DNA of 64,000 nucleotides from a bacterium HR33 (GTDB lineage: Bacteria > Gemmatimonadota > Gemmatimonadetes > Gemmatimonadales > GWC2-71-9). The stretch is from assembly GCA_002923375.1 (NCBI GenBank), contig BEIJ01000001.1, positions 806,001 through 870,000 of the forward strand, given 5' to 3'. This document shows positions 24,922 through 33,408 of the stretch, in pieces. A program made the position numbers and the translations under genes. The first letter of the stretch is position 1. The number at the start of each line of letters is the position of its first letter. The notes under the pieces were generated by a model, which did not search any database, had not been told where the DNA came from, and saw only the letters and a program-made list of their open reading frames with translations.

Positions 24922-25875
24922 CTACGATTCTTCCTTCCGGGCTAAGCCTGCGGCTCCTGCGATGCCCATTATTCCCGGCAGGTTGAGCGAGTCGGCCAAG
25001 CCCGACGGCACTACCATGAGCGAGCCGCGCTTGACGATGCTTTCGTACAGCATGTTCATAGCGCGGAGATTCATCGCAACCGGATTTTCCCGGTAACGCT
25101 CGGCGGCTTCCACGAACTTGGAGGCGATCTCGGTTTCCGCCGTGCCCAAGGTAATGCGCGCTCGCCTTTCACGCTCCGCCTGGGCCTGCCGGGACATGGC
25201 ATCTTCTAGAGCCTGCGGTATGATCACGTCCCGAATCTCCACCGACTGAACCGTGATTCCCCAGTCGTGCATTTTGCGGTCCAAGGACTCCCGCAATGCA
25301 CGCCCCAGCTCCTGCCGGGACTGTATTAGCTCGTCCAGATCGTGCTTCCCTATGGCGTCACGTAGGGCGGTCTGGGCGGCCAGCCCGACTGCCCGCTCGT
25401 AGTCCTGAACCGCCAGAGCGGCACGTTCGGGATCGTGCACCACCCAGAAGGCGATTGCATCCACATCGACCGGGACCGTATCTCGGGTCAGGCAGGACTC
25501 GGCCCCGAAAGCCGCGGTCCGGACTCTCTGATCGATGTAGTAGCCCACCCGGTCCAGTAGCGGCACGATGGCGAAAAAGCCGGGCCCTCTAAGTCCCCGA
25601 TACCGTCCCAGACGCAGCACCACCGCCCTTTCCCATTGATCGGCATACTTGATTGCCGAGCCCGCGAACAGACCGGCGAGCACGGCGAGGCCGAGAGCCG
25701 GCAGCGGCGGCGCTCCCAAAAGGACCAGAGCTACCCACAAGCCCAAGGCCAGAACCAACCCGATGGCAAGGGCGAACAGAGGATACCGGAAATCACCGGC
25801 TCGAGCCGTTTGACCTTCCGAGCCGAAATCTTCCAGTCTCTGCAACACCCTGGCGGAAGAGGACGTGCGCTCCAT
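24922..25875 (-). CDS. Slipin/stomatin-like SPFH membrane protein
   Basis: The 317-aa protein has two N-terminal hydrophobic stretches (LFALAIGLVLALGLWVALVL and LGLAVLAGLFAGSAI) and then an SPFH/Band 7 domain: WERAVVLRLGRYRGLRGPG, DQRVRTAAF, DAIAFWVVHDPERAALAV, and the helix rich in Ala/Glu (QALEDAMSRQAQAERERRAR). Slipins form membrane microdomain scaffolds and are not redox proteins. It follows the NrfD gene by 12 bp and is probably the last gene of the Nap operon, which is an unusual companion. Confidence 0.88.
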   Translation of the reverse strand: MERTSSSARVLQRLEDFGSEGQTARAGDFRYPLFALAIGLVLALGLWVALVLLGAPPLPALGLAVLAGLFAGSAIKYADQWERAVVLRLGRYRGLRGPGFFAIVPLLDRVGYYIDQRVRTAAFGAESCLTRDTVPVDVDAIAFWVVHDPERAALAVQDYERAVGLAAQTALRDAIGKHDLDELIQSRQELGRALRESLDRKMHDWGITVQSVEIRDVIIPQALEDAMSRQAQAERERRARITLGTAETEIASKFVEAAERYRENPVAMNLRAMNMLYESIVKRGSLMVVPSGLADSLNLPGIMGIAGAAGLARKEES

Positions 25876-25887
25876 GAAGCCCTCCTG

Positions 25888-27138
25888 TCAGTACCCGTAT
25901 TCCCGCCGTAGCGAGCTCGAGGCGTGGCGCAGATAGGGGGTCCGCAAACGCCCGAGTTCGATCGGCAACGCGACTTTTATCAACACCGTCAAGACGAAGA
26001 ACCCCATAGCCCAGATCCCCGCAGTTACCAGATATTCCACCCAAGTGGGGAAATACTCCACGATTTCCCCCAGCGGAGACGGAACGAACCCGGGGATGAC
26101 CAGTCCCATACCCTTTTCCATCCAGATGGCTACGAACAAAGTGAAACAAGCGGCTATCAGCCAGCGTTGATTTCGTCGGAAGCGATGGATCGTCAGCAGC
26201 GTCGTAGCCCCCAGATTCAGCGCAACCGCAACTCGGATCCACCATACCAGGCGGTTGTGTCCTTCGAGACCGAAGAAGAGATAGTGGGCGCTGAGGGTGT
26301 GGCGTGTGGGGAAGTAAAACTCGGTGAAAATTTCCGAACCCAGCATGACCAGATTGATCTGGGCCGCTACGGTGGTGATCATGCCGAGCTTGGAGAAGGT
26401 GGCATCGCTCACCTCGTAGTCGGTGTGGGTTCGGATGAACCAAAGCAAGAGAATAGTGAAAGCCGGGCCCGCGGTAAAAGCGGACGCGAGGAACCGCGGG
26501 CCTAAAAGGGAAGTATGCCAGAAGGGGCGAGCCGGGAGACCTGCGAAGAGAAAGGCGGTAACCAAATGAATGCTAGCCGCCCACATCACTGCCACGTACA
26601 TCCAGGGCAAATATTTCCGCCTCTCGGGGGAATGGCCCTTGAAGTGGCTGTAGAGGATGTAGAACGGAATCGCCAAATTGAGAGTCAGATATCCGTTAAG
26701 TACGATTACGTCCCACCCCAGGAGCGACCGAGGCCAGTTCAAAAGGCCGACTCCCGGAAGCAGGTGCCACGCGGCGAGAGGATTGCCAAGGTCCACTATC
26801 ACGAACGCAAGGCACATGACCAAAGCTGCGACCGCCACCCCTTCGGCCAGCAGCACCGCCTTGCCGAAGTCCACGTCTTGGAGAACATACGCCGGCAGCA
26901 CGAGCATCATCGCAGCCGCAGCCAGACCGACCAGGAAGGTGAAGTTGGAAATGTAGAGACCCCAGCTCACGTGATCAGTCATGCCGGTAACGGCGAGCCC
27001 TTCCCTGAGCTGCACCGAGTAGGCGTATCCCCCCGCCAACATCACAGCGGTGAGGCCGCCCATCCAGAGGTGGTACCTGGTCCCTCCGGAGGTGGCCGAA
27101 TCCAACGCGCTCAGCAGAAAGGCCTGGAGATGCTTCAT
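25888..27138 (-). CDS. NrfD/DsrP-family membrane quinol dehydrogenase subunit of the Nap operon
   Basis: The 416-aa polytopic protein has about ten helices. SWGLYISNFTFLVGLAAAAM near residue 60, VIVDLGNPLAAWHLL, LLGWDVIVLNGYLTLNLAIP and MEKGMGLVIPGFVPSPLGEI match DsrP/HmcC/NrfD proteins. It should oxidise menaquinol at the periplasmic side and pass electrons to the Fe-S partner. The gene follows the Fe-S gene by 3 bp. It replaces the NapC or NapGH quinol modules seen in standard nap operons. ATG at 27136-27138. Confidence 0.9.
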   Translation of the reverse strand: MKHLQAFLLSALDSATSGGTRYHLWMGGLTAVMLAGGYAYSVQLREGLAVTGMTDHVSWGLYISNFTFLVGLAAAAMMLVLPAYVLQDVDFGKAVLLAEGVAVAALVMCLAFVIVDLGNPLAAWHLLPGVGLLNWPRSLLGWDVIVLNGYLTLNLAIPFYILYSHFKGHSPERRKYLPWMYVAVMWAASIHLVTAFLFAGLPARPFWHTSLLGPRFLASAFTAGPAFTILLLWFIRTHTDYEVSDATFSKLGMITTVAAQINLVMLGSEIFTEFYFPTRHTLSAHYLFFGLEGHNRLVWWIRVAVALNLGATTLLTIHRFRRNQRWLIAACFTLFVAIWMEKGMGLVIPGFVPSPLGEIVEYFPTWVEYLVTAGIWAMGFFVLTVLIKVALPIELGRLRTPYLRHASSSLRREYGY

Positions 27139-27141
27139 CTC

Positions 27142-28098
27142 TCAATCCATGAAGTACCAAAACCGCGGCTCGGTACCCAATTCCTCTTTCAACCGGAAAA
27201 CCCGCTTGTGCTCCAAGACCCAACGGATTTCGGAGTCGGGGTCCAGCAGGTTGCCGAAAACCCGCGCTCCGGTAGGACAAGCCTCCACACAAGCCGGAAG
27301 CCTTCCCGCCCGGGTCCGCTGGATACAGAAGGTGCACTTTTCCACCACACCTTTTTTCCGCAGCCGGTTGCCCAGATAGTGCTGCACCGGGTTGATCTCT
27401 TCAGCCGGCACCTCGGGTTCGGACCAGTTGAAGCGCCGGGCCCAGTAAGGACAGGCGGCCATGCAATAGCGACACCCGATGCACCAGTCGTAGTCGATCA
27501 CCACGATGCCGTCCGGTTCCTGCCAGGTGGCTTGAACGGGACAGACCTCGACGCAGGGAGGATTCGCGCACTGGAAACACTGGGTCCCTATGTAAAAGTG
27601 ACCATCGGCGGGAACCTCGTGTTCGAAGGTGGCGTCGGCGCGCAAAAAGTCGATCTCTCCCTGCTCCATTTCGAAAATCCTGATATACTGCATGTTGGAT
27701 TTTCGATCCTGGTTGTTCTCGCGAATGCAGGCGGCCACGCACTCCCGGTAGCCCAGGCATTTCGAGATGTTGAAAGCATACCCGAACAAGACCCCGGGCT
27801 GAGCCTCGGTGGCGGAGATGGAGACGTCCACGCCGCGGCGCAATTTGGCCAGCCGCTCCAGACGCTCGATAGTTTCAGCCTTCTCCTCGTCGGTCATGAG
27901 ACGGAAATTTCCTTTGAGTCTTTCCTCCCACTCGAGAAGCCGCCGCTCCCGCTCTTCCGGTGTTGCCGAGCTGAGGGGAGAGCAGGTGCTTGCCAGTTGC
28001 GATGCTGCGGCCAGTCCTCCCGCGAGCATTTCCAGAGCCTTCCGGCGATCTACCGGTTTGGCCAAGGGAGTGTTGGCTTCCCGATCGGCGCCGCTCAT
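27142..28098 (-). CDS. Ferredoxin-like Fe-S subunit (DsrO/NrfC-like) with altered first cluster
   Basis: The 318-aa protein begins with a Tat-like signal (DRRKALEMLAGGLAAASQLA). Four cluster regions follow: CLGYRECVAAC, CFQCANPPCVEVCPV, CIGCRYCMAACPY and CTFCIQRTRAGRLPAC. In the first, the usual C-x2-C-x2-C-x3-C has Tyr in place of the second Cys, leaving C-x5-C-x3-C. The cluster may be [3Fe-4S], have another ligand, or be absent. The other three sets look complete. A helical spacer (residues 45-85) is rich in Glu/Arg. It couples by 4-bp overlap to the tetraheme cytochrome gene. Confidence 0.85.
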   Translation of the reverse strand: MSGADREANTPLAKPVDRRKALEMLAGGLAAASQLASTCSPLSSATPEERERRLLEWEERLKGNFRLMTDEEKAETIERLERLAKLRRGVDVSISATEAQPGVLFGYAFNISKCLGYRECVAACIRENNQDRKSNMQYIRIFEMEQGEIDFLRADATFEHEVPADGHFYIGTQCFQCANPPCVEVCPVQATWQEPDGIVVIDYDWCIGCRYCMAACPYWARRFNWSEPEVPAEEINPVQHYLGNRLRKKGVVEKCTFCIQRTRAGRLPACVEACPTGARVFGNLLDPDSEIRWVLEHKRVFRLKEELGTEPRFWYFMD

Positions 28099-28688
28099 CT
28101 GCTCCTCCGCGGAATGGAAGGGCCGGGCCGAGGAAGCCTCTTGGGGAAAGCGGGGTTATGAGGGTTGTGACACCCGGTGCAGTTCAGTACCACTCTGCGG
28201 CCCTCCCAAGTCGCCACTCTCTTGCCGTGACCCCCGCCGGCCCACGCCTCGGCCTCTGCAAAGTGACACTGAGCGCACAGGCGGTACGCGTGATCCAGCG
28301 TAACCGTCTCGCCCGTGAGCAGCTTCAGCATCGCCGGGTCCCGCGGGAGGTGGCAGGTCCGGCAATCCCTCGCTGCGCCGCGGGGGTGAATCAAATCGAT
28401 ACTGCCGTGGCCCGAGCGGACCAGCACCTCCGATCCGGCACCTCGGTCGCCATGGCAAGAGCTACAGGGAAATCCCTGAATCTGGGGCGTGCGAAGCTGT
28501 ACCTCGAAGTACCGGCCTCCAGGACCGGAGATGCCCTGCGCGAGTTCCGCGGGGACCGCCTCCAAGTAGGTGCGGGCTCTGGCGTCCGCCGGCACGCTGT
28601 GTTCTCGCACGCCCTGTGCTCGGGCTCCTTCGCCAAAGCGGCATCCTGCGAAAACCAGCAGGAACGCGAGCCAATGCGCCGATCTCAT
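28095..28688 (-). CDS. Tetraheme cytochrome c lipoprotein of the Nap operon
   Basis: This 197-aa protein has a lipobox signal (WLAFLLVFAGC) and four CXXCH sites: CSSCH, CRTCH, CAQCH and CTGCH. It shares the spacing style of small multiheme carriers such as cytochrome c7/NrfH-like or class III families without a close match I can name. Start ATG 28688 overlaps the upstream pentaheme gene by 4 bp, and its stop overlaps the Fe-S gene by 4 bp. It likely relays electrons between the NrfD/Fe-S pair and the NapAB-like module in the periplasm. Confidence 0.85.
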   Translation of the reverse strand: MRSAHWLAFLLVFAGCRFGEGARAQGVREHSVPADARARTYLEAVPAELAQGISGPGGRYFEVQLRTPQIQGFPCSSCHGDRGAGSEVLVRSGHGSIDLIHPRGAARDCRTCHLPRDPAMLKLLTGETVTLDHAYRLCAQCHFAEAEAWAGGGHGKRVATWEGRRVVLNCTGCHNPHNPAFPKRLPRPGPSIPRRSR

Positions 28689-29476
28689 GGGCGCCGGAAC
28701 TCCCCCGCTTCGAGCGGCGCTCTCACGTGGCATTGGAGGCAGTTGGCCCGCTCCGGATGGCTGGTGCGAATTTCCTGAACCGCTCCCGGTCCCCCGTGAC
28801 AGGCGAGACAGTTGTTTCGCGACTCCAGGTCGTGAGGGATGAGAGGCGGGGCTTCCGCCAGCGCCCGCTGTCCGATCCCGGGCCACGGGGCGGGCCGCCA
28901 GTCGATCGGAGCGAACTCGCGCGGTCTTACATCCGGGGCGGGATGGCATTGGCTGCAAACCGCGGGATTCGCGGGATTGGGGAAGCCGATTCCGACCTTC
29001 GAGCCGTCGGGCACGTGGCAGGAGAGACAATCGCGATACTCGGGGTGAGGAGTGAGCGGCGCGTACTTTCCGAACCGGGCCACGTATCCCCCGCGCACGT
29101 GGCAGCTGTGGCAAAGAGTGAGCCTGAACTCGTCCGCCGTAAGCCCATGGGGAATTCTGGGCGGCGCACCGGGATACGCCCTGAGCGCACGATACAAGGC
29201 AAGGCGTCTGGGCTCCGCGGCGGGGCTCAAGGGTTGTTCCCAGGGTACTGCGAGATCGGATCTCTTCATTCGGAAAACCCCGGCCTCCACTGCGACGGGA
29301 CGTTCGGCGCGGGACCCTCTTCCTCGTTCGGGGATCGGGCCGAGCCTGCTCTCTTTTTCCGCTTCTCTTTCCGCTACAACCCGACCCACCCCCGCAACCA
29401 ACGTCGCCATCAGCACCGTCACCGCACCTATTCCCAAAGCGCGCGCTATCGTATCCGAGGCGGTCCGCCTTCTCAT
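28685..29476 (-). CDS. Pentaheme NapB-like nitrate reductase cytochrome subunit
   Basis: The 263-aa protein carries an N-terminal membrane/signal helix (LGIGAVTVLMATLVAGVGRV) and a NapB-type motif (YPGAPPRIPHGL) before the first heme. Unlike NapB, which has two hemes, it has five CXXCH sites: CHSCH, CLSCH, CSQCH, CLACH and CLQCH. The presence of YPGAPP...PH points to a NapB module extended by extra hemes. It overlaps napA (4 bp) and the tetraheme gene (4 bp), so it is the probable direct electron donor to NapA. Functional details are inference from family and position. Confidence 0.82.
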   Translation of the reverse strand: MRRRTASDTIARALGIGAVTVLMATLVAGVGRVVAEREAEKESRLGPIPERGRGSRAERPVAVEAGVFRMKRSDLAVPWEQPLSPAAEPRRLALYRALRAYPGAPPRIPHGLTADEFRLTLCHSCHVRGGYVARFGKYAPLTPHPEYRDCLSCHVPDGSKVGIGFPNPANPAVCSQCHPAPDVRPREFAPIDWRPAPWPGIGQRALAEAPPLIPHDLESRNNCLACHGGPGAVQEIRTSHPERANCLQCHVRAPLEAGEFRRP

Positions 29477-31818
29477 GGCAATCGGAAGCTTCCCATCCGT
29501 TCCACTCGCACGGCGCATTTCTTGTAGTCGGGCTGGCCGGAGATCGGGCAGTAGGCGTCCAGGGTCAGCTGGTTGATCGGTAGCGATTCGTCGAAGAACG
29601 GCACGAACACCTGGCCCCGCGCGGGACGGGCCCGGTAATCCACCCGGGCTTGAATCACCAGGGAACCGCGCCTGGTCACCAATCTGACGAAGTCGCCGTC
29701 TTTGACGCCCAACTGCTCCGCGTCCTCGGGATGGAGCTCGGCATAGGCGCGGGGGACCGCCCGGTGCAGAACCGGGATGCGGCGGGTCAAAGATCCCGTA
29801 TGCCAATGCTCCAGAACGCGACCGGTGGAAAGCCAGAAGGGGTACTCCTCGTCCGGGACCTCCGGCGGGGGCTCGTAGGGTCTGAGCCAAATCCAGGCGC
29901 GGTGATCGGGATGGCCGTAGAAGTCGAACTCGCCGTATCTGGGATCGGCCGCGGGATCGTACCTGGTGTTGTAGCGCCACTTGGTCTCGCGGCCGTTCAC
30001 GTAAGGCCAGATCACTCCGGGCCTCCTTTTCAATTCCTCCAAAGGGGCCATCCTGTGTTCCGGTGTATCGTGAAAGCGAGTGTACTCTTCCCAGATTTTC
30101 GCCACGTGGGTTTCGTAGTTCCAAGGAAATAGGTGCCCGAAACCGAGGCGCCGTGCGACCTCGATGAGCTGCCAGGCGTCGCTCATCGCCTCGCCCGGAG
30201 GAGTGAGCATTTGCTCGAAGTGCTGCGTTCTCCGCTCGGAATTCCCAAAAAGCCCCTCCTGTTCTATCCACAAGGCGGAGGGCAACACCACGTCGGCAAC
30301 GTCCGTAGTCGGAGTGGGGTACACGTCGGAGACTACCAAAAAACGGTCAGCCTTGGCGGCAGCCCTACGGTACCGGCTGAGGTGGGGGAGAGTGACCATC
30401 GGATTGGTCCCTTGAATCCACAAGAACTTGATCTCCCCGCGGTCGAAAGCGCGAAACATTTCCACGGCATGCCAAGTGGGACGGGATGGAATGTTTTCGA
30501 CCGGAACTTTCCAGATCTCCGCCGCCAGTCTGCGGGCATCTGGATCGGTTACAGCACCCTTAGGCAGCCGGTGCGTCAAAGTCCCCACTTCTCGAACCGT
30601 TCCGCAGGCACTCGGCTGACCGGTCAGGGAAAAGGGGCTATTTCCCGGCGACGCGACTTTACCCACCAAAAGATGAATGTTGTAAATGAGGTTGTTGGCC
30701 CAGGTGCCCCGGGTATGTTGATTTATCCCCATGCACCACAAAGACATTACCTTGCGCGAAGGGTCGCCATAGAGCGAAGCCAGCCAGCGAATTTCCGAGG
30801 CCGATAGCCCCGATATGCGCGCCACTCTCTCGGGACTGTAATCGTCGAGAAAGCGGACGTACTCCTCCCAAGTGGCATCCTCCGCCTCTTCCGAGAAGTG
30901 AAAATCGTCTTGCAACCCGTATCCGATGTCGGTTTTGCCCTTCTTGAAGGCGACGTGGCGCGCCACAAAATCTCGGTTCACCCAATTTCGGTGTACGATC
31001 TCGTGACAGATGGCATTCGCGACGGCGAGATCGGTCTGGGGGACGAAAATCAGCGATCGGTCGGCGGCGTAACTGGTGCGCGTGGTGCGGGTAGCGAGCT
31101 CCACTATACGGACAGCCGGCCTCCGATCGCGCTGCTCCAGCAACCGGGAGAAAAGCACCGGATGAGTCTCCGCCATGTTGTTTCCCCACAAGACGAAGGC
31201 ATCCGCATGCTCTACGTCCTCGTAGCAGCCCATAGGCTCGTCCAGCCCAAAGGTGGTGAGAAAACCCGAGACCGCACTGCTCATGCAAAGCCGGGCGTTG
31301 GCTTCCAGATTGTTGGTTCCCAGGGCTCCCTTGAAGAGCTTTGCCGCTACGTAACCGGCGGGAATGGTCCACTGCCCGGATCCGTACAGGGCCACGCTGT
31401 CCTTGCCGTGGCGGCGTATCGTTTCCCGTATCCGCTCTGCCACGAGATCGAGGGCCTGGGACATCGGGATCTCCACCATCCGTCCGTTCCGGCGCACGGC
31501 CGCTTTGGTAATCCGATCGCTCCCGTAAAGCGCCAGAACCGAGTGATAGCCCTTGACGCACGCGAGCCCCCGGTTGACCGGCGACGAGGGGTCCCCTTTT
31601 ACCGCCACCGCCCTGCCGTTCTGTAGGCCGATCAAGAGACCGCATCCCACCCCGCAAAACCGGCATGGGGCTTTCTTCCAGACGATCCCGTCCGGGTCGG
31701 CAGGAGCGATCCACCACTCTTCTCCAAGTACCAAACCCGGCGCCAGCGAACCCGCCATCGCTGCGGCCGAAACCAGTGCCACGCGCTTGACGAAAGCCCT
31801 GCGCTCGAGCTCGCTCAT
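29473..31818 (-). CDS. napA: Periplasmic nitrate reductase catalytic subunit
   Basis: The 781-aa protein starts with a Tat signal (ELERRAFVKRVALVSAAAMA). The [4Fe-4S] site CRFCGVGCGLLIG and the later Cys in GLACVKGYH are present; Cys in NARLCMSSAV is the Mo ligand. NapA markers include YGSGQWTIPAGYVAAKLFKG, NNLEANARLCM, FGLDEPMGCYEDVEHADAFV and WGNNMAETHP. It reduces nitrate to nitrite in the periplasm. I chose ATG 31818; 25 upstream codons in frame lack signal features. It is the first gene of a translationally coupled operon and lacks the usual napD/napC neighbours. Confidence 0.93.
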   Translation of the reverse strand: MSELERRAFVKRVALVSAAAMAGSLAPGLVLGEEWWIAPADPDGIVWKKAPCRFCGVGCGLLIGLQNGRAVAVKGDPSSPVNRGLACVKGYHSVLALYGSDRITKAAVRRNGRMVEIPMSQALDLVAERIRETIRRHGKDSVALYGSGQWTIPAGYVAAKLFKGALGTNNLEANARLCMSSAVSGFLTTFGLDEPMGCYEDVEHADAFVLWGNNMAETHPVLFSRLLEQRDRRPAVRIVELATRTTRTSYAADRSLIFVPQTDLAVANAICHEIVHRNWVNRDFVARHVAFKKGKTDIGYGLQDDFHFSEEAEDATWEEYVRFLDDYSPERVARISGLSASEIRWLASLYGDPSRKVMSLWCMGINQHTRGTWANNLIYNIHLLVGKVASPGNSPFSLTGQPSACGTVREVGTLTHRLPKGAVTDPDARRLAAEIWKVPVENIPSRPTWHAVEMFRAFDRGEIKFLWIQGTNPMVTLPHLSRYRRAAAKADRFLVVSDVYPTPTTDVADVVLPSALWIEQEGLFGNSERRTQHFEQMLTPPGEAMSDAWQLIEVARRLGFGHLFPWNYETHVAKIWEEYTRFHDTPEHRMAPLEELKRRPGVIWPYVNGRETKWRYNTRYDPAADPRYGEFDFYGHPDHRAWIWLRPYEPPPEVPDEEYPFWLSTGRVLEHWHTGSLTRRIPVLHRAVPRAYAELHPEDAEQLGVKDGDFVRLVTRRGSLVIQARVDYRARPARGQVFVPFFDESLPINQLTLDAYCPISGQPDYKKCAVRVERMGSFRLP

Positions 31819-31977
31819 CGCTCCGAAGCTCCTCGATAAAACGGTTCGCCGGAACCCGGCAGCCGGGGGAACATCTTCCCGCCGGCGACGCACCAGCGAC
31901 TCTACGGCGGCTCCGATTAAGAACAGATGAAGAGCTTTACAGATTTGCTTAGCGGTTTTCCGGACCCGCTGGAATCA

Positions 31978-33408
31978 TCAGCCGGGGATTCTCGCCCCGT
32001 GGCACACGGTACACATTCCCGGGTTGCGTTTTCTCAACCGATCCGCATCGAAACCCGGGCCGTGGGGATTGAACCGCCGCCCTCCGAGGGCGGAGTGGCA
32101 GGCGAGGCAGTCGTTCTCCACGTGGCAGGTTACACAGCTCTCCAGACTGCGGCGCGCCGCCTCGCCGTGGCCCAAGACGAACATCTGTTTTGCATCGTGA
32201 TAGCCGGAACGGAAGGGACCCTTCGGAACCAAGCCCGCCTGCTGATGGCAGGTGGAGCAGAACTCCCCTTGGTTGTGACAACTGACGCAGTCGGCGGCTC
32301 TACTGTAAGCCGCCGAAGGGTGCCGGACCAGAAACCCTTCCGGATGATACTTGCCCGCCGCGCCGGCTACCGGCCGGTGACAGTCCAGGCAGTCCGCTTG
32401 GACGTGGCAGCCGGCACAAGTCTCGGTTCGGGCCGCCGCCGCCGAACCGTGCCGCTCCGCGTAGCCTCCCGCGTGGGTTTCCGGAGGGCGGCGCACCACC
32501 TTGGCTCCTACACCTCTTCCCTCACCCGCGGGGGGCAGCCGGCTGACCGCATCGGGGAGCGCACGATGGCACTCCATGCAGCTTTCCCGAGCGTGACACG
32601 TGGCACATTCGCGCAGGCGGCTCCGCACTAGCCCGCCATGAGCGGCCAAAAAGTCGGGGGACTGGTGGCTCTCAGGCGCCTCCAAAACCGCCCTCAATGC
32701 CAGAGAGCGGGGATCGGGGGCGAGTGCTTGGATGGCGGGCTGTTCGGGTGCGTCCACGTGACAGACCATGCAGAAATCGCGGGCGTGGCAGGTGGCGCAG
32801 CTGGGAGCTACCGGGTATCCGGGCGCCAACGCCGTAGCCGCGGCGCCGTGCACCTCGCCCCGTGCGAACCGATTCCGGAGGTGGGAGGGAGGCTTCTCGA
32901 AAGACGCTATTTCCTCGAGGTCGAGAGCGGCGGCTTCGGCTAGGGGAAAATGGCAGACAGCGCAAGCAGTGTCGGGAGCCTCGAGATGCCCCGCCACTAT
33001 GCCGTGACAGCCAAAACACTGATCCACCACCGCCCTTCTCACGGTCATCCAGGGCGCCCCGGCCGGTGTGTGACAGTCGCTGCAACGTGCCAGCGTGTCT
33101 CCGCGCAATACGAGCTCGGCGTGACGCCGGTGCTCAAACCGGAGATTGCTGGCCCTGGCAACCGCCGGCGGGCTCCATTCGACCTCCTCCTCCACCACGC
33201 CGTCGTGACAGGACCGGCATCCTTGCGGATCCGGCCAGGGAGTCTCCCCCGACATCACTCCCGAGTGGCAAGCGACACAGGTGGGAAAGACCTCCCGATG
33301 CCGTTCGTGGTCGAACTCCGCCGATCCCGGCTCCGCCTCGAGCCAAACCGCGCCAGCCGCCCCCGCAAGAAGCAGGGCCCCGGCCGCCAACAGCGGAGCT
33401 GGCTTCAC
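31978..33408 (-). CDS. 16-heme periplasmic or surface cytochrome c
   Basis: The 476-aa secreted protein (signal LLAAGALLLAGAAGAVWLEA) holds sixteen CXXCH motifs. Hemes 6-15 fall into five similar diheme modules of the type C-x2-CH-x4-6-C-x2-CH, such as CATCHARDFCMVCH and CAGCHVQADCLDCH, indicating repeat expansion. Other motifs are CVACH, CRSCH, CSDCH, CFGCH, CAVCH and CTVCH. There is no catalytic-site motif, so electron transfer or storage is likely. Its ATG overlaps the preceding barrel gene by 4 bp, as expected for porin-cytochrome conduits. It lacks a lipobox. Confidence 0.85.
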   Translation of the reverse strand: MKPAPLLAAGALLLAGAAGAVWLEAEPGSAEFDHERHREVFPTCVACHSGVMSGETPWPDPQGCRSCHDGVVEEEVEWSPPAVARASNLRFEHRRHAELVLRGDTLARCSDCHTPAGAPWMTVRRAVVDQCFGCHGIVAGHLEAPDTACAVCHFPLAEAAALDLEEIASFEKPPSHLRNRFARGEVHGAAATALAPGYPVAPSCATCHARDFCMVCHVDAPEQPAIQALAPDPRSLALRAVLEAPESHQSPDFLAAHGGLVRSRLRECATCHARESCMECHRALPDAVSRLPPAGEGRGVGAKVVRRPPETHAGGYAERHGSAAAARTETCAGCHVQADCLDCHRPVAGAAGKYHPEGFLVRHPSAAYSRAADCVSCHNQGEFCSTCHQQAGLVPKGPFRSGYHDAKQMFVLGHGEAARRSLESCVTCHVENDCLACHSALGGRRFNPHGPGFDADRLRKRNPGMCTVCHGARIPG

